From: Elmis aenea
Taxonomy: Eukaryota; Arthropoda; Insecta; Coleoptera; Elmidae
Assembly: GCA_947652605.1 (NCBI GenBank)
Contig: OX393576.1
Coordinates: 63,526,966-63,590,965, forward strand
DNA length: 64,000 bases
Reading direction: 5' to 3'
Positions within the stretch are counted from its first letter, which is position 1, and every line of letters starts with the position of its first letter. The notes under the pieces are model-generated. The model searched no databases. It saw nothing but the letters and a program-made list of their open reading frames with translations, and had not been told where the DNA came from. A program made the translations under genes and the position numbers. This document shows, in pieces, positions 36,258 to 48,120 of the stretch.

Positions 36258-37460
36258 GAGCAAAGTCGCCCGATATTAGGATATGGGGTACCTTTATTTC
36301 TGCCAGAGTCGAACAGAAATTTATTTCGTCCTGGTTTACGGTTACGTTCCGCAAAAATGTTTTTCGTTCCGGTTCCGGTTTCGGTTTGACTGAAAATTCT
36401 GGTTCAGTTTCGGTTCGGTTTTGGTTCAGTCCCGGTTCAGTTCCGGTTCAGTTTCGGCTCGAATAACAACTTAAAATTAAATCTGAACTTTCTATTTTTT
36501 TTCCATTTTATCGTTTTCAATTTTAGAATTAGAACAAATATTAGAACTTAATACGATTAAATAAGTTTATTGACAAAAACGAAAACAAAAATTATTCAAA
36601 AACATATTTGATTTGTATAATTACTTTAAGTAAGCAATTATAATTAAACTTTATAATGGAAAATTGGTAATTTAAAAAAAAAATAGGAATAATAAAAGTT
36701 CACCCAATCTGTATAAAATACATCCTTCGTTTTTTCGATTCTTCACTAAAATGCAACCGAAAATAATTTTAGCCTGATGACAACTGCTTGGCGAAAAGAA
36801 CGAAACAAGTTGTTTCTAAAAAACTTGGAGGAGCAATTATTCCCGCGCTGTTGAATATTTCTGGCGATTCCACAGAAATTGTTATTGAATGTTCTAATGG
36901 TAAGTTATCAAGTTTATTTTTGCATCAAACACGGCCCAACGGTCCATTTTAAGCATAATACTTTATTTCTCCTGTAATTTTTTATTTACAAAGACTCAAA
37001 TAATTTGTTAAAACCCTATCATATTGTCCTAATATGGGGTATAGACAAAATGCTTTATTTGGGGTAACCCATATTAGCTTGTAAATAAAATGTTAACTAT
37101 AAATACTTTATTTTCGGTACTTTTGGCACATACCCAAGTACGTAGATCCTCATTTTTTGGATGTTTATATCGTATATAATGTTTAAATGAAATAAAGTAT
37201 ATATTTTACTGATTTTTCTACTTTTTTCGTTTGCTACCTCAAAAGAACTTGTCTATCCCATATTAGGCAATGCAGATGCCTAATATGGGTTTCAGCACCT
37301 GTCTATTTTCTTATTTTTTAATAAACATTCTGTCATCATCCATATAGTCTGCTATTGAAATTAACTTCCTGAAATATCATTAAACTTAAACATATTATTC
37401 TAAAAAACATTGCAACAAATAATATTTTTTTTCAACACAACAAATTGGGCGACTTTCCTC
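36258..37460. mobile_element. Tc1/mariner/pogo-type element with TA duplication
   Basis: Inverted ends gagcaaagtcgcccgat (from 36258) and, reverse complemented, gaggaaagtcgcccaat (to 37460) match at 15 of 17 positions. TA flanks both sides (36256-36257 and 37461-37462). The 1203-bp interior holds a ggttcag/ggttccggt simple-repeat patch (36340-36465), several cctaatatggg/cccatatta motifs (for example 37258-37290) and an exon-like open segment at 36773-36899. No complete transposase is present. Confidence 0.8.
36773..36899 (+). pseudogene. Exon-like open segment inside the TA-flanked element
   Basis: A 127-nt segment with acceptor aattttag (AG at 36771-36772) and near-consensus donor aatg/gtaagt (GT at 36900-36901). 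The frame reads PDDNCLAKRTKQVVSKKLGG then IPALLNISGDSTEIVIECSN with no stop, and composition is less AT-biased than the flanks. I do not recognise the protein. Its position inside a transposon suggests either a transposase-derived exon or a captured host exon. It leaves one base at the donor, which is in phase with the exon at 53918, so it could be a cassette exon of that gene. That is speculative. Confidence 0.35.
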
Positions 37461-37462
37461 TA

Positions 37463-38324
37463 ATAAGAATTGATAAACCAACCAATAAGGAGACTGGAGT
37501 GAAAAGTGGGGGTGTGATAAGTGATGCCTCACTCTGTATATTACAATGGTGATGGAAACGTTTATCATTTAAAAGTGAATTCTATTTGTAAAATATATTT
37601 CGGTAGCGAGTATATCCTTCGCAAGATTTACCAGATTGAAAGTATATACGTAGCTTAAGGAAATGTTTCTGTCTGTAATAAAATGCAGAAACAAAATGTA
37701 AAACGCTTCAACTTGAAATTCCCCGAGGACCAAATATACATGAATTTTGAAGGAAAACATCAATATTTTATTGTTAGATTAACGACTGCCGGCGGGACAC
37801 AAGACCACTTTGTGTATAAATTTGAGGCAGAAATTTATAAGATACGTTTACGACAAGTAGTCAAAACGTTTTTGTAACTATCTACTCTTGTTAAAACATG
37901 TGGACTAGAATAATCTTGGACGTGCGGCCTTTGTACTATAATAATCTTCAGAGGAAAATTAAGTGACTTAAAATTTTCATGGTTATACGAGTAACTGGGC
38001 ATATAGTTTCCACGATAGCTGATCGGGGTTTGATACTTTCAACAAGTATCGTTCAACAGCAAAATAGCTGAATATTGACATGGGTATAATGGAAATGTCT
38101 AAAACATTTTCAGTTTCATTTAGCTACTCCATTGATGAACAGATTTATAGTTTGGTGTATATAATGGTTTAGTAAATAATTACATGAGGTTCACTGCAAA
38201 ATTCTTTTCAATGAAGTGCTCTTCTTGAGTTATTTGAGCAATTCATTTATCTAAGTATAATTAAAAATTACTTTACTCAGTCCCTGTTTATAATTTTATT
38301 CTCACAAATATTTGCAGCTTAAAT
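37463..38324. other. AT-rich sequence with a solo CTCTGTATA end
   Basis: At about 37510-37540, gtgataagtgatgcctcact followed by ctgtata is a solo end. The same end (gataaatgatgcctcaccct followed by gtata) recurs at about 40090-40115. The 64-codon frame at 37683-37877 has no recognised similarity. Nothing else is supported. Confidence 0.4.
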
Positions 38325-38616
38325 CAGGGACTGAGAACGGAACGAAAAACGTTAAACGAAATTACCAGCACTGTCATTTTAAAAAGTTCTCTGCTGTGAC
38401 TGAATTTCGTAAAAAGAGGGTGTTGGCTAAAAAAAAAATAGATCCTCGACTTAGTGACTAAAAAAAAAAGGTAAAACCGATTATAACCGTTACTAAATTT
38501 CGGTTCACGAAAACAGACACGAAATTTAATGGATGAAAATGTAAAGAACGAAAACGAAATAACTCGTTTTCGTTCCGATCAAAAACGAACGAAATATTTT
38601 TCGTTTTAAGTCCCTG
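38325..38616. mobile_element. hAT-like MITE, relative of the ZP-intron element
   Basis: 292 bp with ends cagggactgagaacggaacg and, reverse complemented, cagggacttaaaacg. Flanking octamers gcttaaat (38317-38324) and gtttaaat (38617-38624) match at 7 of 8. The interior carries cgttttcgttcc words shared with 16547-17784, of which this looks like an internal-deletion relative. Confidence 0.8.
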
Positions 38617-38624
38617 GTTTAAAT

Positions 38625-41600
38625 ACAATTTATTGAAAAAGTTTAACTTAAAGATAAAGAGATTTAAAAATATGCGGTACAAATTAAATAAAACATAAAG
38701 TTGCATCAAAACTTTGTGTTAGTTACAAACCAAATTGAATTGAAAATAACTTCTAATGCTCATGATTATCTTGTTTTAAAAGAAAAAACCCATTACAGAA
38801 AACTGAAGTAAAAAAATGTACTTAATAGAATTGGGTTCTCATATCGAATTTTCGTGAAAACGTGCAACAAAATATAAGCTTAAGCTAGCGAAATCTAACC
38901 AAGTTCGTTCCTATAGGTACGAATAGCCCCACAAAGCTAATTTGCTCTATGGCAGCTACCGAAGAACGTGTCTTATCGGACCCAAACTAACAATAATTGG
39001 ATTTCCGGTTTGACAAAAACAAAAGAAAAAGCTGCGTTAAATTGAGATCCCCAAAGATTTATATCGAAAAGTTTTGAGCAAATTAATCAGACAGAGTTGT
39101 TTTTGCATTTGGACAAAAATTCTCTTGAGAACGTTGTGAAAAAAAGAAAAAAAAACACAATTTTAAGAACGTTTAGCGCTAGCACTGACGCTGTTCGTCG
39201 AAATTCGTCCTTTAATCGGATTACAACGATACGGTGCGTGCGTAGTACAAATTGAAAAATTACTGCTACATTAGAAGCAGTTGCTCCACATCTGGCGAGC
39301 ATCTAAATTCGTTTTGTGTATCGTAAATGTAATATAAATAAATGAAATTACTCGGATGGGATAATTAGTTACCAGTCCAGCCTATGAGGCTTAAATTTTT
39401 ATGAATTGTCTATGTTTTTACCAGCGTTATGCTTCATTTCACTTTAAAATTTTACAAGGTTATGTCAGGTAGTTTGCATTTCACAATTCGTCAAAAAAAT
39501 GCTTTTAAATAACGCTGGTATAAGTGAAGTAAGCTAGAAGAAGACTGTTTTTTATTTTTTACCCAACATTTTGTTGTTTTCCTTATGGGCCGGAAACCAT
39601 TTCATCGTCCTAGTTAATTTTTTTTTTATCTATTAGGAATCTCTTTTGTAGAAAAGCTATACCAGATTTAAGACTCCAGCCACTTATTTTGTTATTCGAA
39701 ATTCGAAAGAATTATTAGAAAAAAAAAGTTTCTTTTTGAATTTTTTAACGTTTTGTATTATTTTTAAAGCCTACTAATGTAAATTAATTAATAACGTACG
39801 CTTTTAAAACACGTTTAATAAAAAAATGTTCGTTTGTAATATTCTCAAAAATTTTGTTATATAAGGGTATAATCATTTTAGTTGAAAAGAGAAAAAAAAT
39901 GTCTTTCAAACCGTATAAAAAAATATGTATGGTGCCATTAAAAAAATATATAAGGTGCCATAACTCCTGAAAAACAAAAGAAAACAAAAATCTGCCATGA
40001 AAATATTTTGGGAAACGCACTGTAACAAACAACTTTTATTTGAAACTTTTTTTGATAATTCTTTCCAATAACAAAATAAGTGGGGGTATGATAAATGATG
40101 CCTCACCCTGTATATGAACAATATTTTAGACAAGTTTAATACCGCTAAAATAATATTTTTGTTGTTTTGTAAAATAAGAGTTTAGTATAATTTTGATTTA
40201 AGTAGTTTTAATTAAATTAAACATCGAGTGCTTAATTAATACACTGTGAAATTCACAAGTCTTAAGTTTCTTCACTTTAGAGTGTTTTTGCGTTATAAAA
40301 AACTAAATAAGCAAGCATCCATATAGAAAGTTTCTTTATTAAAGCCCTATACATATTTATAGGTAAGTGTTTGTAACACAAAAAAAAATGTAAATACAAT
40401 TTGTATTTACAAAAAAAGATTAATTTTTCAGTAAAATAAATATTTGAGCACTCTATTTTCTGATTAAATAAAATTATTGCTTTTACGCTGGACTAAGCCC
40501 ATCGAAATAAGGCGAGCGTAATTTGAATAATTCATGAAATAGCAACCATTTTCAGCCAAAGTGCCACAGTAAATTGTAAATAATGTATTATTGATTCGAA
40601 GCGTATAACGTACCTACTTGTTTATTTCAATTACGTTGTGAAGTTTGTATATTATTATTGGTAATTAATTGCATGCTAAAAATAACAGCCTTTGTTGAGC
40701 AGGTTTAATAGCAGTTTAATTTTGGTGTATGTTAAACCCTTAACGAAATTTACTCTGCGTATTCCGTGGTTATAAAAGGTTCTTTCGGTAAAATTATTGT
40801 TTCATTACTGAGTAAAAGTTGGAAATTAACAAAAAGGTTAGTGCTGTATACTATACAGTAAATACTCAGTAGTAGTATAATAAGTGCACTGAAAATTACC
40901 GATAATTTTTTGTAGTGATTAGATTGTAATCGTGACTAGGATTGACCATTGACGACATCCAGACTCAAACATAAACGTAGCAAATTAGGTTAAAGCTAAA
41001 ATGTTTATTAATCTATAGAATTAGGTGCATTGCAAATTTTAAATAATTAAAAAAAAACAAATACTACAATTTAATTATTTGAACAAAAATATTTACAACG
41101 AAGTGCAAAAGAAATTTTTTCGTTTTTTCTAGCGAGCTCACGTAATAAACTTTTGGATGGTAATCAATTTTTTTTTTAAATTTTGAATGATTCTTTTTTA
41201 ACTTGCCGTCTGACGTTACACATAAAATGTACTCCTTAGCATACCTTTATACTTGTATCATTCGCTAACGTTGCTTTCTAAATTATAAACAACCAAAAGA
41301 GAAATTGAAACTTTTATCATAGTTTATTGATTGCTTTTCTCCCCAGAGATATCAAGCGATAACCATTGTGCACAAAATGAGAGATATATTCAAATAGTCT
41401 CGCAGTTTACCGTGAATGGGTGAGGATTGGGAATTGCCGAAAGGAAGTTGACTAATTGCACACAGAGTAACATCGATTAAATTGATTTGCCCCATTACAA
41501 ACCGGAAAACAAACTTTTATTTGGTGCTATTACAACCTAGAGGATATTGCGATTGGTAATTATTTAGGCATAAAAGAATTTAATTAAAATTGTTTGTTAA

Positions 41601-41752
41601 CGGGAGCTTAATTATTTTTAACTCTTGAAGTAATTGTGTGTGTGGGCTAATTTTTGTCAGTTTCGTTGCTAACTCTTTAAAGAACATTATTGGAATGTTT
41701 TAGTCGAATTTTGGATCCTATCTTTGGTGTCCTAGATAAGGTACTGGAACTA
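38625..41752. other. AT-rich region with a solo CACCCTGTATA end
   Basis: No gene found. A lone end (gcctcaccctgtata, about 40100-40114) belongs to the same family as the one near 37525, in the same orientation. A duplicated atggtgccatt/aggtgccat word lies at 39925-39960. The GC-richer patch at 39170-39300 has only short frames and is unexplained. Confidence 0.4.
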
Positions 41753-43608
41753 TACAGGGTTGCGCAAAAGTATGGAAACATCTAGAATACTATTGCAGAT
41801 ATAACAATGAAATTTTGTATCTGAGCGTCATGTTTTTCGGATTCGGTGAAAATATTAAGGTTGCAATTGGACTTCCGGTTTTACCGGAAACGGGCTCAAA
41901 CTTTGAAATTTTAAATGAAACACCCTGTATCTTTTTGGAATCCTCTTAAAATTTACTTTAAAAATTGTAAAAGGTATACCGTCTAAGGTCAATAGTTTTC
42001 GTAAAATTTACATTTTTATGAAAATTTTGAGCGATAAAGCAATTTTTTTAACATGTAAGTTATTTAAAAAGGCAGTGGAATTTCGTTTAAAAATTAGATT
42101 TTTCATATATTATCTAACACTGCGGTAGCTACATTTTTAAATCATTATGTCCTATGTCTAAAGTTAATATTTCTAGGGACATAATGAACAGTTCGCAGAG
42201 GATGTTCGTTTTGTAAATAAATACACATCCCGAGAGAAGGCCACATATTGCGAGTAATTACAGAAATGTGAAAATAGATTTTTAAAAATATGGTTCTGCT
42301 GAGAAAGCAACCAAATATCCAAAACAAACCCAAGAATAAAAACTATCCGTTTTTATATGATAACAAATTTGCTACAAAGACTATCGAATTACAAAACAGT
42401 TCTATAAAATAGATTATAACTTTTCTCATACTAAAGAATAATTCATCTAATTTAAGCAAACCTGTATCTCTTGTAATAAGCGAGATTCGTACTGAAAATG
42501 TTATCTGGGACACCCTGTATATGAATTTATATCACAAATATCGTCGTAAAGTGTTGGTAACCAAAGCATCTGTTATTGGCTGCCCATCAGATATAAATTA
42601 TTAAAAAAATAACATACTTCCTAATAATTGATTACAAAAAAAATTAAAAATTCATACGGTCAAAGACAAAACAGAAGATAATCGAAAAAAAGTTGTCGTT
42701 GGGTTTTCAAAGCCACCGTGATTTGTAGAAAAGTTGTATGCAAATTACTTTAAGAAGATTTAACAAATTAATGTATAATAAGATTATGTAACTTATGATT
42801 TCCAACAGTTTTTGTAATAGAAAACTTTTTTGTAAAAACCCTAATAATAGAGATAATAAATAATTTGTCTTAAAATTAGATTAATTTTTGACCCTACGCA
42901 TCCACCAGAATAATAACTCTGGAAATATTAACTTAAGACAAGAACATACTGAATATTTTTTAAAGGCAATTAATTTATCTACAAGAAAACGTAAAAATAT
43001 ATAGGGTGTTTCATTTGAAAAAGTAAAGTTGCATATTGATTCTCGAAAACTAAATACTCTGTGCATTTAAAAATAATTGTAGGTTATATAGCTAATAAAT
43101 TCTAACAACTTGTGTAAAAAAAACTCTTTTGTTACTAATATCAAAGATAATAAATAATTTGTCTTACAATTAGCCTAATTTTTAACCCGGCGCATCCACC
43201 AGAATTTTTCTTTTAAAAACAAAAACCCGACAGACGGCCTGTGCAATTCAAAAATTACCCGACAGTGAAAGGGTTAAAAAACTTGGATGTTAAAAAAAAA
43301 TGAAAGTGCTGTATCGTTTAAAATTTTCATAAAAATGTAAATTTTACGAAAACACTTAACTTTAGACCCATATAACTTTTGACATTTTTTAAAGTAAATT
43401 TGAAAATGTAAAAATATACAGGGTCTTCTACTTATTTAAAATTTCAAAGTTTGAGTCCGTTTCCGGTTGAACCGGAAGTCATATTGCAACCTTAATATTT
43501 TCATCGAATCCGAAAAATACCACAACGCTCAGATACAAAATTTAATTGTTCTATCTGCAATAGTAATCTAGATATTTGTCGGTTTCCATACTTTTGCGCA
43601 TCCCTGTA
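41753..43608. mobile_element. Foldback element with GCGCAAAAGTATGG ends, containing insertions
   Basis: Left end tacagggttgcgcaaaagta and right end tacttttgcgcatccctgta are inverted. Arms pair over about 340 bases (atattaaggttgcaat, ggaaacgg.ctcaaactttg, aaattttgagcg and others). Between the arms sits foreign material: a truncated ctgggacaccctgtata element end near 42505-42520 and a diverged satellite copy (42851-43210). Two other copies of the family lie at 47361-48120 and 58741-59507. Confidence 0.85.
42851..43210. repeat. Diverged relative of the 613-bp satellite
   Basis: The segment gataataaataatttgtct at 42851 recurs at 43145 (294-bp spacing), each time followed about 40 bases later by gcatccaccagaat. 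Between them lies atagggtgtttcatttgaaa ... gattctcgaaaactaaatac, homologous to the array landmark, and the reverse frame MHRVFSFRESIC... echoes the array's periodic frame. This is about 1.2 half-units, much older than the array copies. Confidence 0.7.
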
Positions 43609-44948
43609 TGTAATATTTTATAAGGTGATGACGTTGGAAACGACCCTATTGTGCCAGAAATTTCTTTCGAAGTAATACAAGTTGCAAAACTCTCTAGAGC
43701 CTTTTACAGAACCGTAATATCGGCCAAGTGTTGTTTGGAGCTTTGGATTTTGATATTGTATATTTTCTGCGAAGTCTTACTTCCGTTTTAAAATACATGA
43801 TAACCTTATCGAAACCAATAGACACTCGTTTTGAAGCAACAAAGTAACTACACTAACTTTTAAAACTGTATTATGCACACGTACAGAAAAAAATTGTGAA
43901 AAATTGCGACATTTTTTATTTTTATTAGATCGTATGTGTTTACGAGCAAGCTCCTATTTTGCATGAGAATTTATGGCCCATCAAACGAGTGAATAACGAA
44001 TATTTAAGTGTGTACCTTATTTAGTTTAAAATTGTATCTCATGTAGGTATGCTAAACAGCATTTCGCGACTTGACAAGGAAAACGCGATAAAAAAAAAAC
44101 TTTAATGTATGCGCGCTTTTTGTTCAAACTTTAATTAAAATCTCTTTGGGAGGTTCTGTTTTATACACGGGTTGTACATTTTGTCTCGACCCCAACTACT
44201 TAAACTTCTCGATTATTGTAGTATGAAGTTTGGACCGTAATAAAAATATAGAGTCAGAAAGCTGTTGTTTATAAAACTGTAATATTATTTCAATTACGAT
44301 TAAAAACTGTTCTTATTACAATTGCCATTTTGGTTTTTAATTAAATGCAATTTGCAGATAAAAATTATTTTGAAAATTTTATTTTTCCGCTCTACTAGCA
44401 ATAAATTATCCATCAATCTCAGTATCTTTCAAATTTTGGCAACAACAATTTATAATCAAAAACAAGCTTATACATCGATTAATTTTAATTAGAGATACAA
44501 ATTAAGCCGGTGAAATTCTCCAGAATTTTTCAAATTATTTTATTAATTATCCCTAAACGGTTTTGATCCTATTTGCTATTTAATTAAAATCAATCATTTT
44601 AATTTTCTTTCCAACACAGGAGCCATGTCAGAATGAAATTAATTCCATACACATTCCACTGATAAAATAATTGCGCAGACGAGTCGCAGAGAGCGAAATT
44701 GAATTTAAAGCCGATTTTAAGGTGAATCTAAAACAATTTCGTCTTGACTTATTAGCAGTCGGCGGTTAGTACTACAACAATTTGAAAGCCATTAAATATA
44801 ATTGCATTTAACGTTTTTGCGATCTCTCTCCTTTATTAAATCTATTTAAAAGTAATGAAATTACTCAGAGCAAAATAGTCACTGTCGTTTTAGGTTTGCA
44901 GAGTCGACGGGTATTTCAAAAAGTTCCAGTTTTATTATATATTATACA
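43609..44948. other. AT-rich sequence without recognised features
   Basis: No exon, element pair or RNA gene could be supported here. Confidence 0.35.
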
Positions 44949-45165
44949 CAGTGGCGTAAATAGAGGGATGCAAGGTATGCCGTTGCGTAAGGGCCCCAAG
45001 ATTTTTTTCTCGATTCATTGATGTATGGGTTATTAGGTTTATTTTTAAAAATAAGTAAGTTATTACAATATTATTGTGTTTGTTAAATTTAATCAAAGTG
45101 GCTATTGAGAAACAAAACAAACATAACATAAATAAACTAGCTGTACTTAATTAAACATAAAGAAA
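44949..45165. repeat. Fragment of element end plus foldback-arm relative
   Basis: Starts with cagtggcgtaaatagaggga followed by a ccgttgcgtaagggcccc block, a typical DNA-transposon terminus. It runs into sequence similar to the left arm of the 26124-27627 palindrome (gattcattgatgtat, attaggttta, ggctattgagaaacaaaac). It seems to be a junction of two older elements. Confidence 0.5.
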
Positions 45166-45779
45166 CCTAAATCTGATTGTACATTAGGTGTCCAAATTCG
45201 GAGCAAACAAAAATCAACTTTTTAGTTTGTTCCGAATAACTTGATAAATTTTATGATGTTCTATTGTTACTTTATCTAGTTCAAACACTTGGTAAGCAAA
45301 ACTTTAAAAGCAGTTAGCATGGATTTATTGTACTTTACGTTGCATCTGATATTAGGTAATAAATTATGCTACAGTGTGAAATGTTCGTGTGTGCGCATAT
45401 ATTCAAACCATTACTACAAATAATTTATGCACGTGATGGTTTAACAATTAAGGGGAAAAAGATACGTTGTGTGATCATGCAGAAGTATAAATTGTGTTTA
45501 ACGATAGGTACAACAAAATTTTCCAGTATTACGTATAATATTTTTTTACTTTGGAAATAATTTAAAGGTATTTTTAAAAATATAATTCTTGTTTAAGGTT
45601 TCCGGGAAGAAATTTTCTGGGAAGCTGAAAAAATGCAGTTCAAGGACCTTTTATAAACTTTGACCGTATTGGCTTGTTCACGTTAGCAATTTATGACATT
45701 AAAATCTACAAAAATTGGTCAACTTGTTATCAGTAGTAATATATATAACAAGTGCATTGAAAATTATCGATAACTTTTG

Positions 45780-46440
45780 GTAAATATGCCCGAATGCAAG
45801 TTGAACTGAAAAAAACGAGTGCACGAAGTGCACGAGTGATTTTGTTCTGATTTAACTTGCATGAGTGAAGAATTTTCAAAAATTATAGATTACTTGCAAT
45901 GGACGAGTTATATTTTGTCAGAAAATTTCCTTCACCTACCCTACCTGTCAAATTAAATGTACGTTATGTCAAATTTTACTAGTACTGTCAGAGTGGTGCT
46001 TCAGGGGTCTGGTTTAATCTATTTTAAAGTAACGCTACTGGTCGCCGAAATTCGTCAAAAAATTATCAAGACCAAAATATTTAATTCCCTCTCCAAATTT
46101 ATATTTTCGACCAATCACAAACTCAGATTTCTTAGAAACGACCAATAAGCGCATGAAAATCTATTAATTGCGAAAAGGATATTATCAGTGTACGACTATG
46201 TTTATTGATCTTTTCTGGAAATCTGTGTTTGTTATTGGTCGAAAACGCAAATTTGACAGGAGGATCAACGTCTGACAGGGGAATGTAAAATTATTACTGT
46301 ATAATAATGCTCCCATTGGTAGGCTCTAGAAGATTTAATATTAGTGATTGGTTGAAAACGCAAATTTGATAGCTGAAGGAAATTTTCATCTACATTTTAG
46401 TAGAAAATTGAATTACCAACAAAATCACGTAGAAAAAAAC
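45780..46440. repeat. Interspersed repeat with related segment at 56760-56850
   Basis: Contains the inverted word agtgcacgaagtgcacgagt (45818-45837). The segment gtgattggttgaaaacgcaa (about 46345) recurs almost identically at about 56790 with flanking ctctagaagattta and gaaggaaattttca, and a third related piece (ggtcgaaaacgcaaatttga) is at about 46238. The ends were not defined, so the class is unknown. Confidence 0.5.
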
Positions 46441-47360
46441 GCGCATTTGTTGAGCTGAATTAAACAAACTTATTACTTGCATGGAGAACCAGTAATGATC
46501 TTCCTGAAAATGTTGCAGGATCCAAACAGATTAAATTATATACATCAATGATCGTGTTGAATTATCATCAACTCGCTGATTTTCATTAAATATTAATCAA
46601 CATACCTTCAAACCATTAAAAACAATTACGCAATAGAAATTTTAAAAGCAGAGTGAAAAGAAAAAATTTAAATAACTTTCCAGAAACGAAAATGAACCAG
46701 CAACTCGCTCATTCTCAATTCATTAATTATTAACCGGTTGCGAGCTTTTAAAATTAAGCTTATTAAGAGCTTCAGACCGGCACCCCATAAATTAATTGAG
46801 AATTTAACAGATAACGGCAGACCTACATTTGTTCTCCTTTTCATTATATTACAATGTGTTATCCCGATTATAATTTTAATGGTTTAAATTCACTCTCAAT
46901 TTCATGAGCTGATTATTATTCTGCGAAACTCGAACGAATTCCAAAAAAAATCTGAAATATATTGACGCTTGTCGCAGCCTAATGGTCGATTTTGGAGTAG
47001 ACAGTCGGCGCCCGCTGAAAGTAGCACGGAGAGATATCTTGTGGAATGACAATATTACACTTTCAATGCGTAACTTCTAACATTAGAAGGATTTTCTGGG
47101 TTCACGCGAGGAAAATTACAGCAACAGAGAACTGGTACGAATTATCTTTAATGCGAAAATTATCTTTATCATTATACAATGTGTTAGCATTCTGCTATGA
47201 AATTGAGATAAAAAATACTAAATAATACGTTGGGGAAATTTTGCTAAAAACATTTTCTTCCTTTTCTCGGAAAAATTGAATAGTTTAAGACATTTCTTAC
47301 GCATACTAAATGAATAACTAATATTACAATAAAACATTGAAAATTGTTTGCAGATTATTT
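46441..47360. other. AT-rich sequence, nothing recognised
   Basis: A short GC-richer patch at about 46970-47045 (cagtcggcgcccgctgaaag) has no frame or element end that I can interpret. Confidence 0.35.
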
Positions 47361-48120
47361 TATAGAGGGTGGCGCAAAAGTATAGAAACAGACAAATATC
47401 TAGAATACTATTGCAGATATAACAATGAAATTTTGTATCTGAGCGTTATGGTATTTTTCGGATTTAATGAAAATATTAAGGTTGTAATACAACTTCCGGT
47501 TCAACCGGAAACGGACTCAAACTTTGAAATGTTAAATATAAGTATATTATCAGATTTTTAGATTCCTCTTAAAATTTACTTTCAAAAATGTATAAGGTTA
47601 TATGGGTCTAAAGTCAACCGTTTTCATAGATTTTACATTTTTATGAACATTTTAAGCGATACAGCACTTTCAATTTTTTTTAACATTTAAGTTATTTAAA
47701 AAGGCAGTAGAATTTCGTTTAAAAATTAGATTGACAATTGATAAATAAACAATTTGCGCCAGCAACATTTAAAAAATATTATACAAGGTGTTTTTTACGC
47801 TTGTTCAAACTCGTGAAACTTTAAACATGGATAACTCATTTTCTTAAAAACAACACGCTATTTTTTATTATTAATTTATCAATTGTCAATCAAATTTTCA
47901 AACGAAATTCTACTGCCTTTTTAAATAATTTAAATGTTAAAAAAAATTGAAAGTGCTGCATCGCTCAAAATTTTCATCAAAATGTAAATTTTACGAAAAC
48001 GGTTGGCTTTAGACCCATATAACCTTATACATTTTTTAGACTGATAGAAAATTTCATTGTTATATTTGCAATTGTATTCTAGATATATGTCTGTTTCCAT
48101 ACTTTTGCGCATCCCTGTAT
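47361..48120. mobile_element. Second copy of the GCGCAAAAGTATGG foldback family
   Basis: 760 bp from tatagagggtggcgcaaaag to cttttgcgcatccctgtat. Arm sequence (tagaatactattgcagatat, gaaattttgtatctgagcg, aaaaaggcagtagaatttcg) is close to that of 41753-43608. The right arm pairs with the left through ttctactgcctttttaaat and cattgttatatttgcaatt. A separate acaaggtgttttttacgctt stretch occupies the centre near 47780. Confidence 0.85.

Noticed and set aside
36340..36465. ggttcag/ggttccggt repeats as a coding low-complexity region
   Set aside because: The repeat is not in multiples of three, shifts frame repeatedly and lies inside a transposon.
37683..37877. 64-codon plus-strand frame (MQKQNVKRFNLKF...)
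   Set aside because: No motif, no supporting promoter or splice context, and an antisense frame of equal length exists.
39087..39302. Frame in a GC-richer patch ending near tctggcgagcatc, considered as an LTR/primer-binding site
   Set aside because: Only six bases resemble a tRNA primer-binding site, and no LTR pair, gag or pol sequence is present.
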